From Alphaproteobacteria bacterium (lineage in GTDB: Bacteria > Pseudomonadota > Alphaproteobacteria > UBA2966): a stretch of DNA of 60,263 nucleotides. The notes beneath the pieces were generated by a model. It searched no databases. It saw nothing but the letters and a program-made list of their open reading frames with translations, and was not told the origin of the DNA. The stretch covers positions 2,423-62,685 of the forward strand of contig JAGWAU010000028.1 in assembly GCA_021296255.1 (NCBI GenBank), read 5' to 3'. Made by a program: the position numbers and the translations under genes. Below, in pieces: positions 49,965 to 56,049 of the stretch. Position 1 is the stretch's first letter, and every line of letters begins with the position of its first letter.

Positions 49965-50162
49965 ATGCCTAATTCAGAAGAGACTCGGCTATGGGAGAGG
50001 TTGCGGGACATCCGAAATCGTATTCAGGAGATTGCCGATCTGGAAGCTCGTGGAGCGATTTTTGGTTCTGGTGCGGCTGACGGGAGTCTCGATCCAGAGC
50101 GTGAACGCCTGATTAAAGAGACTGAAGACATACTGGATCGTCTTGAGGCGATGTACAACTAA
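49965..50162 (+). CDS. Small acidic coiled-coil-like hypothetical protein
   Basis: A 65-residue protein starting MPNSEETRLWERLRDIRNRIQ and ending in DILDRLEAMYN. Nearly all of it looks helical and heptad-like. The ATG at 49965 is six bases after GGAG; the ATG at 49959 touches that site and is less likely. No known family recognised. Its TAA stop overlaps the next start (TAATG), so the two small genes are co-translated. Base composition is lower in GC than the catabolic genes around it, consistent with a mobile island. Confidence 0.65.
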   Translation: MPNSEETRLWERLRDIRNRIQEIADLEARGAIFGSGAADGSLDPERERLIKETEDILDRLEAMYN

Positions 50163-50395
50163 TGCCGAAGGGTCCCCAAGGCCAGAAGCGCCCCCGCGAT
50201 GTCGTCTCGAACGCCGTCAAGGTCATGCGGGTCGCAACCGGCGAGGAAGAGGAAGAGTTCGAGGACGACGGGAAGGACCCCGCCGCCAAGGCGCTAGGCG
50301 CAAAGGGTGGCAAGGCTAGGGCATCTAGGCTCACTTCGGACCAGAGGTCGGCCATCGCCCGAAAAGCTGCCGCAGCGCGTTGGTCAAAAGACTGA
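50162..50395 (+). CDS. Small KGG-motif basic/acidic protein
   Basis: A 77-residue protein with an acidic middle (GEEEEEFEDDGKDPAA) and a basic Ala/Lys-rich tail (LGAKGGKARASRLTSDQRSAIARKAAAARW). Similar short proteins, often called RNA-binding or histone-like, occur on plasmids, phages and islands; function is not established. The tail would suit nucleic-acid binding. It overlaps the preceding gene by one base (TAATG) and ends 48 bases from the tRNA gene on the other strand. Confidence 0.75.
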   Translation: MPKGPQGQKRPRDVVSNAVKVMRVATGEEEEEFEDDGKDPAAKALGAKGGKARASRLTSDQRSAIARKAAAARWSKD

Positions 50396-50436
50396 GTCGA
50401 CAGGTTCTGCTTGCATGGTATGTTCATGTCGACCTT

Positions 50437-50532
50437 GGGGTGTGGCGGGGGCGGCGGGATTCGAACCCGCGAAACGCTGGTGACGTTTTCCGGTTTTAGA
50501 GACCGGTGCGATATGCCTCTCTGCCACACCCC
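50437..50532 (-). repeat. 10-bp inverted repeat bracketing the tRNA
   Basis: GGGGTGTGGC at 50437-50446 is the exact inverse of GCCACACCCC at 50523-50532. In the precursor RNA (minus strand) tRNA positions 2-11 could pair with the discriminator, CCA and six bases of 3' trailer, competing with the normal acceptor stem. The repeat is seen directly; a regulatory effect is inference. Confidence 0.6.
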
Positions 50533-50533
50533 C
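50443..50533 (-). tRNA. Class II tRNA with CUA anticodon (putative amber suppressor, serine-like)
   Basis: A 91-base tRNA including encoded CCA. The acceptor GGGGGTG pairs with CGCCCCC (one G-U). The D-arm has U8, A14, G15 and G18-G19; C48 can pair with G15. The anticodon stem CCGGT/ACCGG closes the loop CTCTAAA, placing CTA at positions 34-36, which would read UAG. A long variable arm (AAACG stem, seven-base loop, CGTTT) makes it class II. The T-arm GCGGG-TTCGAAT-CCCGC is canonical. Discriminator G73 plus the long variable arm fit serine charging; leucine and tyrosine tRNAs normally have A73. The D-stem has an A-C mismatch (12-23). A good promoter lies 13 bases upstream. Confidence 0.85.
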
Positions 50534-50545
50534 TCTTCCACGCAC

Positions 50546-50573
50546 AGTGTAACGAGTAACGGAAGTCAGTCAA
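50546..50573 (-). promoter_or_regulatory. Promoter of the amber tRNA gene
   Basis: On the minus strand, TTGACT (50573-50568), a 16-base spacer and TACACT (50551-50546) form a good sigma-70 type promoter. Transcription would begin about 5 bases before the tRNA's first base at 50533. Confidence 0.65.
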
Positions 50574-50586
50574 GTGAGTACTCCTC

Positions 50587-50614
50587 TTGACTCCCATACT
50601 CCACACGGTAAGAT
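50587..50614 (+). promoter_or_regulatory. Promoter of the wHTH-like island gene, back to back with the tRNA promoter
   Basis: TTGACT (50587-50592), a 16-base spacer and TAAGAT (50609-50614). Its -35 box and that of the tRNA promoter form an inverted repeat (AGTCAAG-N11-CTTGACT, 50568-50592), so the two promoters are mirror images. The predicted start point, near 50621, falls inside an operator-like dyad. Confidence 0.6.
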
Positions 50615-50633
50615 CTCCACACAACTGTGGAGA
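50599..50633 (+). promoter_or_regulatory. Operator-like dyad with three CTCCACA half-sites
   Basis: TCTCCACA-CAAC-TGTGGAGA (50614-50633) is a perfect 8-bp dyad across the predicted transcription start and contains the GGAG ribosome site of the gene at 50639. A further direct half-site CTCCACAC lies at 50599-50606 between the -35 and -10 boxes. The layout is typical of an autorepressor binding site. Confidence 0.55.
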
Positions 50634-50638
50634 CTACC

Positions 50639-51586
50639 ATGACTGAACAATTGAAGAAATACCTCCGGAGCCCCTCGTATCCGAGCATGCCGCTGGAACA
50701 TGCGGTGAACGCCGTTGCCAAAATCGAGAAGGTGTACCGGACCTCTCGCGTCGACAGACGCGAGGCGGCAAAGCTGCTCGGCTACAGTAGCTTGAGTGGC
50801 CCAGCGGCTAAAGCTCTGGCTGCTCTAGCATCGTACGGTCTTCTAGAGCGGGCAGGAAAGGGTGAAGCCCGCGTAACCGAGAGGGCGAAGACGATCCTCT
50901 ATGCTGATGACGAAGAACGTCATGATGGCTTGAGGGATGCGGCACTAGAGCCGCCGCTGTTTCGTGAGCTGAGAGAACGCTTCGAGGCGGCTATTGATGA
51001 TGGCGTGCCCCTGCCGGAGAGCGGAGTCATCAGACACCTGGAGAGAGAGAACTTCAATCCCAGCGCTGTGCGGCCGGCGGCACAAGCATTTCTCAAAACC
51101 ATAGAATTTTTAGCATCAAGTGGCGCAAGCAAAAGTCATGGCATTGAGCCACAAGATGATGTGAAATCCCTGAATGCAGGTTCCGGCTCGGAACCTGCGA
51201 CCTACGAAGGAGCGCAAGTTGGCGACTATATTCAGTGGGAATCCGAAGGCGTCCTTCGCCTCTCGGAGCCCTTGCGCGTCCGTGCCATACATGACGATGG
51301 CGAGTGGGTCTTCGTTGAAGGACACGAAGTGGGGATTCCGATGAATCAAGTGATTGTTGAAGAACGTGAAGCAGCGCCGCCGCCAGCGCCACCTACCCTT
51401 CCTCTCGATGTGGGGGCAGAGGCCCGTCAAACCGGCGAGCATGAACAGCTTGAATATAAACTGAGCGACACGACGCGCGTGCGGCTCTCCGTGACCGGCG
51501 AGATGGGTACAAAGGAACTCGGGCGTTTGATTCGCTTGCTCGAAACCCAGTGCGACATTTTGAAGGATGAGGAGGAAGAAAAATGA
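50639..51586 (+). CDS. Unknown island protein with N-terminal winged-helix-like region
   Basis: A 315-residue protein. Residues 1-90 (LRSPSYPSMPLEHAVNAVAKIEKVY, then DRREAAKLLGYSSLSGPAAKALAALASYGLLER) look like a winged helix-turn-helix and match a poorly studied family seen on plasmids and islands. Residues 185-245 may form a small beta domain (GDYIQWESEGVLRLSEPLRVRAIHDDGEWVFVEG), and the Pro-rich linker leads to a C-terminal segment with TRVRLSVTGEMGTKELGRLIRLLETQ. The ATG at 50639 has GGAG at 50629-50632; a GTG at 50627 would place the site inside the gene. It may regulate itself and the divergent tRNA; this is inferred from position. Confidence 0.7.
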   Translation: MTEQLKKYLRSPSYPSMPLEHAVNAVAKIEKVYRTSRVDRREAAKLLGYSSLSGPAAKALAALASYGLLERAGKGEARVTERAKTILYADDEERHDGLRDAALEPPLFRELRERFEAAIDDGVPLPESGVIRHLERENFNPSAVRPAAQAFLKTIEFLASSGASKSHGIEPQDDVKSLNAGSGSEPATYEGAQVGDYIQWESEGVLRLSEPLRVRAIHDDGEWVFVEGHEVGIPMNQVIVEEREAAPPPAPPTLPLDVGAEARQTGEHEQLEYKLSDTTRVRLSVTGEMGTKELGRLIRLLETQCDILKDEEEEK

Positions 51587-51621
51587 AACTCCTACTTGAC
51601 GCTAAGCATTAGAATTCACAT
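51583..51621 (+). other. Amber-interrupted 5' extension of the transposase frame
   Basis: ATG at 51583 overlaps the TGA of the preceding gene (ATGA) and is six bases after a consensus ribosome site. It encodes MKLLLDAKH, then TAG (51610-51612), then NSH, and runs in phase into the transposase ATG at 51622. Either translation stops and restarts nine bases on, or the TAG is read through, which the amber tRNA encoded 1 kb away could do. Confidence 0.6.
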
Positions 51622-52512
51622 ATGAGAGGCATGAGAAAACTGCCCCTCAAAACCCGTGCTCTGATCTTGAACATGCTCTGCGAAGGCCAGTCAATGCGGG
51701 CGACCGCACGGCTGGCCGACGTGAGTTTCAACACCGTGGCGAAGCTGCTGATCGACGCGGGCAGGGTCTGTGCCGATCTACATGACGAGCTTGTACAAGA
51801 CGTAACCGCTAGCCGTATCCAGTGCGATGAGGTCTGGAGCTTCACCTACGCAAAGCAAAAGAACGTCGCGAATGCGAAGGCGGCTCCAGCCGAAGCCGGA
51901 GACACTTGGACTTGGACCGCTCTGGATAGCGACTCCAAGCTGATCGTCTCGTGGCTAGTCGGTGGCCGCGACAGCGAGTACGCGATTGCCTTCATGGACG
52001 ATCTCCAGTCTCGGCTGGCAAACCGTGTGCAACTGACCACAGACGGGCACAGCGCATACCTGGAAGCGGTAGAAGATGCCTTCGGTGGCGATGTGGACTA
52101 TGCCCAACTGGTGAAGCTGTATGGCGAAGCGCCGGTAACAGAAGCGCGTTATAGCCCCGCTCCTTGCACCGGAACTCGCAAGCGGCGGGTCGAGGGGAAC
52201 CCTAATCCTAGGGCTGTTAGCACGTCCCACGTCGAGCGCCAGAACCTGACGATGCGGATGCAGATGCGCCGGTTCACACGGCTGACTAATGCGTTCTCCA
52301 AGAAATTCGAGAACCACATGCACATGGTCGCGCTCTACACCGTCTGGTACAACTTCATCCGCATCCACAAGTCTCTGCGGGTCACGCCCGCCATGGCCGC
52401 CGGGGTCACCGACACTCTGCATGACATGGAGTGGATCGTGAGCCTGATCGATGCACGGGCACCGAAACCGAACCGTCCAGAGGCTTATCGCAAGCGTCAG
52501 ATTTCAAACTGA
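51622..52512 (+). mobile_element. IS1-family-like DDE transposase
   Basis: A 296-residue transposase. The N-terminal helix-turn-helix (LKTRALILNMLCEGQSMRATARLADVS) is followed by the catalytic core with D69 (QCDEVWSF), D141 (LTTDGHSAY) and E205 (SHVERQNL), at IS1-family spacing. The core is uninterrupted, so the enzyme may be active. Terminal inverted repeats could not be identified with confidence. No ribosome site precedes the ATGs at 51622 or 51631; the strong GGAGGAAG site at 51571-51578 serves an ATG at 51583 that is in frame but separated by TAG at 51610-51612. Confidence 0.85.
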
Positions 52513-52582
52513 TACACTATTGACCTCATGCAGGCCGCCACCGTAAGCCCTAGCGCCGACCGAAGCCTCGACCCGAGCTTTC

Positions 52583-53659
52583 ATGAGCCAACCCGACGTC
52601 CATATCGAGCCCACGGCTCTTACCGACTTCATCCGCGGAATCTTTACGAGGATCGGATCCGGTGACACCGAGGCCGAGGCGATCGCGACGTCGCTCGTCG
52701 AGACCTCGCTGATGGGTCACGACTCCCACGGCGTCAGCATCGTGCCGCGCTATGTGGAGCGGGCGCTCGACGGACGCATCGCGCCCAACCGGAACATCGT
52801 GGTCGTCAAGAATGAAGGACCGGTCCTCATCGTCGACGGTCAGAGAGGATACGGGCAGGCGGTCGGCCGGGAGGCGATGGCCCTGGCCATCGACAAGGCG
52901 AGAACCGACCGGTTCGTTCTGATGGGCATCCGCAATACCCATCATCTCGGACGCATCGGGGAGTGGGCGGAAATGTGCGCCGAAGCCGGGTTCGTCTCCA
53001 TGCACTTCTCCAACGGAACGAATCGCCCGCCGATCGTGGCGCCCTTCGGCGGTGCCGCGCCCCGGATGGGGACCGCGCCCTACACTGCGGCCTTTCCCCG
53101 GCGGAACGCGCCGCCGATCCTCGTCGACATGGCCTCCAGCGTCGTCGCCATGAACAAGGTGCGCGTGGCGCTCAATCGGGGAGACCGCATGCCGGAGGGC
53201 GTGATCATCGACAGCGAGGGCCATCCGACGACGGACCCTGCCGTCCTCTATGAACCGCCCACCGGAGCTCTGCTCCCCGTCGGCGGTCACAAGGGTTACG
53301 CACTTGGCGTCGCGGCGGAGATGTTCGCCGGCGCACTCACCGGCGGTGGCGTGATGCTCGCGGAACGGGACGGGGACGGCGCCACCCTCAACGGACTCTT
53401 GTCGGTGATCTTCGATCCGGAACTCATGGTCGACCGCGCCTACTACGACGCCGAGATCGAGGCGCTTTACGCATACCTGACGTCGACTCCCCCGGCCCCC
53501 GGCGTAGAGGCGGTCCTGGTGCCGGGCGATCCGGAACAGATCTCGTTCAAGACCCGGACGGAGTCGGGCGTGCCCATCGACGCGGTGAGCTGGGCCGAGA
53601 TATGTCAGGTGGCGCGCGACGCCGGCCTCGACGACACCGAGATCCCGGCGGTGATGTAG
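52583..53659 (+). CDS. Ldh2/MDH2-family oxidoreductase (second copy)
   Basis: A 358-residue malate/L-lactate type 2 dehydrogenase. GHDSHGVSIVPRYVERAL carries the active His, NTHHLGRIGEWAEMCAEAGFV and LLPVGGHKGYALGVAAEMFAGAL are typical. It is clearly distinct from the copy at 41182. Because members of this family reduce cyclic imines such as pyrroline-2-carboxylate, and aconitase X proteins in some bacteria make that compound from cis-3-hydroxyproline, a link with the acnX genes 3 kb away is possible. Malate-, lactate- or sulfolactate-like substrates remain equally possible. It converges with the dehydrogenase at 53710. Confidence 0.85.
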   Translation: MSQPDVHIEPTALTDFIRGIFTRIGSGDTEAEAIATSLVETSLMGHDSHGVSIVPRYVERALDGRIAPNRNIVVVKNEGPVLIVDGQRGYGQAVGREAMALAIDKARTDRFVLMGIRNTHHLGRIGEWAEMCAEAGFVSMHFSNGTNRPPIVAPFGGAAPRMGTAPYTAAFPRRNAPPILVDMASSVVAMNKVRVALNRGDRMPEGVIIDSEGHPTTDPAVLYEPPTGALLPVGGHKGYALGVAAEMFAGALTGGGVMLAERDGDGATLNGLLSVIFDPELMVDRAYYDAEIEALYAYLTSTPPAPGVEAVLVPGDPEQISFKTRTESGVPIDAVSWAEICQVARDAGLDDTEIPAVM

Positions 53660-53709
53660 AGATCGGAAAAGGGTGCAGGCGGCACGGCTGGTGTGCGGGG
53701 GAAGGGTCG

Positions 53710-54618
53710 CTACCCCTTCTCGGCGCCGGGCGGCGGCAGGGGGACGCCGGCCTTCTCGCAGGCGGCGGCGAAAGCGGCGGAGAAGTCCTTGCCGCCATAC
53801 CCACGCTCGATCATCGACTCGAAGGATTTCCGGGTCGCCTCGCCGAGATCGAGAGGCGCGCCGATGCTCTCGGCGAGTCGCAGCGCCAGGTTCACGTCCT
53901 TGTCCTGAAGCGCGATGGAAAAGCCGGGCGTGTCGTCGCCCTTGAAGATCTTGTTGGGCCAGGTGATGGAGAGATGGCCGGTCCGGGCGGCCGTGCCGGT
54001 CAAGACCTCCATAACCTTGTCGAAGGGCAGGCCGAGCTTGAGGGCAAAGGCGATAGCGTCGGCGCTGGCCTGATTGGTGAAACCGGCGAGCAGATTGTTG
54101 ATCAGCTTCATGCGGATGCCCTGGCCGGGCGGACCGACGTGGACGATGGTATCGCCCATGATCTCGAGCAGGGGCCGGACGCGCGCCATGCTCTCGTCAG
54201 TGGCGCCGACCATGAACATCAGCTCGCCCGCCTCCGCGTGCACCTGCTGACGGCCGACTCCCGCGTCGACGAACTCCATTCCTCTGTCGGCGAGGCCCGC
54301 GGCGACCTTGTCCGTAACCTCCGGATAGATGGTGCTGGTGTCGACGACCATGACCCCTTCGCGGCCGTTCTCCGCGATACCGTCGGGACCGAGGACCACC
54401 GCCTCGACGTCGGGCGAGTTGGGCACCATCGTGAAGATGATGTCGCTGGCTTCGGTCAGTTCCGCGATCGAACCAGCGGCACGAGCGCCGAGCTCGACGA
54501 CCGGCCTGGTCGCGTCGGCCGCGACGTCGTAGACGGTCATGAGATAGTCTGCCTTGACGAGGTTGGCGGACATCGGCCGTCCCATGGTCCCGATGCCGAT
54601 GAATCCGATGCGTTCCAT
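53710..54618 (-). CDS. Beta-hydroxyacid dehydrogenase, YihU-like (sulfolactaldehyde reductase-like)
   Basis: A 302-residue NAD-dependent enzyme. GFIGIGTMGRPMSANL binds the cofactor and MKLINNLLAG holds the catalytic Lys. The substrate loop reads DAGVGRQQVHAEAG in place of the usual DxPVSGG, and the segment TGTAARTGHLSITWPNKIF matches the equivalent region of E. coli YihU (TGTAAGKGH...SWPNKVL). YihU reduces sulfolactaldehyde to dihydroxypropanesulfonate, and the Arg of its VGR loop is in the sulfonate pocket. A C3-sulfonate substrate is therefore plausible. The ATG at 54616-54618 has a GGGAGAAG ribosome site. It is last in the acnX gene cluster. Confidence 0.85.
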   Translation of the reverse strand: MERIGFIGIGTMGRPMSANLVKADYLMTVYDVAADATRPVVELGARAAGSIAELTEASDIIFTMVPNSPDVEAVVLGPDGIAENGREGVMVVDTSTIYPEVTDKVAAGLADRGMEFVDAGVGRQQVHAEAGELMFMVGATDESMARVRPLLEIMGDTIVHVGPPGQGIRMKLINNLLAGFTNQASADAIAFALKLGLPFDKVMEVLTGTAARTGHLSITWPNKIFKGDDTPGFSIALQDKDVNLALRLAESIGAPLDLGEATRKSFESMIERGYGGKDFSAAFAAACEKAGVPLPPPGAEKG

Positions 54619-54715
54619 GATCTTCTCCCAATATGGTCTCGACGGTCCCCGCAACGCCGCGCGCGACTCACGTCCCGATACGATGACGCGACGCCGGGGC
54701 CGACAGTCGCGGTGA

Positions 54716-55102
54716 CTAGATGTGGAGCGCGGACAAGGGCTCCGCGGCGAGGGCCAATTCCTTCGAGCGGGCCAGCAGTTCGCAGGCGCGGGCAGCCGCT
54801 TTCTCGCCGCCCGCCGCGTCGCCGCGCACGTACATCGGCCTCGTCTTCTCGATCTCGTCAAGCGCCTGCAGCAGTTCCTCGGCGACGATTCCGTACTTCT
54901 GCCAGTCGTTGCCGCTCAGGAAGTAGGTGTGCTGGACGTCGTCGTCCGCGTCCGTGACCCCGAACTCGTGCAGCGCATAATTCACCCAATGGGTGGCGGC
55001 GAGCATGGCGCCCTCGATGGTCATCTCGTAGTCCTCGGGTCCGAGCTTTTCCAGGGTGCCCATGATGCGCTCGGCGAATTCCCGGTGTCCCTTGCTGTCC
55101 AT
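54716..55102 (-). CDS. Unknown small protein, paralogue of its upstream neighbour
   Basis: A 128-residue helical protein not recognised as a known family. Its region MLAATHWVNYALHEFGVT matches MNAGTNAVNAALHATGIT of the next gene upstream (55104), giving a shared TxxVNxALHxxG[IV]T motif, and the tails share D-x-I-E-x2-R ... VRxG. The two genes are one base apart and so are likely co-translated as a heteromeric pair. They sit between aconitase X and a YihU-like dehydrogenase. Four-helix or HEPN-like folds are conceivable, but no catalytic residues are evident. Confidence 0.75.
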   Translation of the reverse strand: MDSKGHREFAERIMGTLEKLGPEDYEMTIEGAMLAATHWVNYALHEFGVTDADDDVQHTYFLSGNDWQKYGIVAEELLQALDEIEKTRPMYVRGDAAGGEKAAARACELLARSKELALAAEPLSALHI

Positions 55103-55103
55103 C

Positions 55104-55565
55104 TCAGCTTCCCGCCGCCTCGGCGGCTACCTCGCGGGCCAGAGCGACGGCCTCGCGGTAGGCGGCGTCCACCGTGTCGACGATCTCCTGCGTGACGGGT
55201 TCGCCATCTCGCACGCAGGGATCGCGCCACTCTTCGATGACGTCCATGAGGTCGGCGATGCGCTGGACTTTCTCCGGGATCGGCTTCTCGATTTTCGGCC
55301 GGCCCACGTGCAGCACGTCGCCCAACGGCTTGAAGGCGGGAACGAAGGTGCCGGGCTCGTGGTCCGCCACCATGTAGACGCCGGGCTGCTGGGGATACCA
55401 GGGTCCTTCCTCGGTGATCCCCGTGGCATGTAATGCCGCGTTCACCGCGTTGGTGCCCGCGTTCATGGTGGTCCAGAACCAGATCTCGAAATCTTCGAAG
55501 TGGTCGAGACGCTTTCTCAGCGCGTCGAATCGCTCGATCTTTTCGAAATGGGATTCGATCTTCAC
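55104..55565 (-). CDS. Unknown small protein, paralogue of its downstream neighbour
   Basis: About 153 residues from the GTG at 55563-55565, which has a GGGGAGGA ribosome site; an ATG at 55587-55589 is the alternative. The protein starts with FEKIERFDALRKRLDHFEDFEIWFWTT-type helical sequence, then carries the TxxVNxALHxxG[IV]T motif shared with the gene at 54716, followed by GPWYPQQPGVYMVADHE and a helical tail with DVIEEWRDPCVRDG. No family or function recognised. Position directly downstream of acnX genes suggests a role in the same pathway. Confidence 0.75.
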   Translation of the reverse strand: MKIESHFEKIERFDALRKRLDHFEDFEIWFWTTMNAGTNAVNAALHATGITEEGPWYPQQPGVYMVADHEPGTFVPAFKPLGDVLHVGRPKIEKPIPEKVQRIADLMDVIEEWRDPCVRDGEPVTQEIVDTVDAAYREAVALAREVAAEAAGS

Positions 55566-55626
55566 GGCACTATCCTCCCCGAGTCTCATTCATTGCCTGG
55601 GACTGTAAGAATCAGACCCGGCGGGG

Positions 55627-56049
55627 TCAACGCGGGCCTCCGCCGCGGACCGTCACCGTGCCCGTTTCCGGGTCGACCGTGACCCGTTCGCCGGTCTGGA
55701 TCGCGCTCGTGATGTCGACCTCGAAGCGGTCGATTAGGGCGACATCTCCGAACGCCGCGCCCTGGGCCATGATCGGATTGGCGAAGTTCAGCAGCAGGGC
55801 CAGGGGGCACATCCCGCGGGCCGCCATCTCACGCAGCATCCACGCCGTGGCCACACCGCCCTTGGCGACGTTGAGTACCAGTACCTTGCCCACATAGTTC
55901 TGCCCGACGAGCTTGTGTGTCGGCCGGGAGAAGACTCCCTTCACGCGATCGAGATCATAGCGGGCGCTGAAGTTGTCGTTGGCCACCAGCGCCTCGCCCT
56001 CCACCTTGGTGCCGATCCCCACATGGCCTCTGATGACGCGGTCCGCCAT
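55627..56049 (-). CDS. Aconitase X small subunit (DUF126 swivel domain)
   Basis: The swivelling-domain subunit of a two-part aconitase X. About 140 residues: GVFSRPTHKLVGQNYVGKVLVLNVAKGGVATAWMLREM and ALLLNFANPIMAQGAAFGDVALID match DUF126. The large subunit gene lies immediately upstream with TGATG overlap, so both are made together. In characterised cases the AcnX complex is a dehydratase: cis-3-hydroxy-L-proline dehydratase in bacteria, phosphomevalonate dehydratase in archaea. The substrate here is not fixed by sequence. A GTG at 56050-56052 is an alternative start. Confidence 0.9.
   Translation of the reverse strand: MADRVIRGHVGIGTKVEGEALVANDNFSARYDLDRVKGVFSRPTHKLVGQNYVGKVLVLNVAKGGVATAWMLREMAARGMCPLALLLNFANPIMAQGAAFGDVALIDRFEVDITSAIQTGERVTVDPETGTVTVRGGGPR

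Noticed and set aside
49965-52512. Wholesale recoding of TAG in the island genes
   Set aside because: The island genes end in TAA or TGA and have no internal TAG apart from the one before the transposase; the host uses TAG as an ordinary stop.
51587-52545. Terminal inverted repeats of the IS1-like element
   Set aside because: Partial matches such as GCATTAG near 51606-51612 versus GTATCAG on the complementary strand near 52510 are too weak to call ends.
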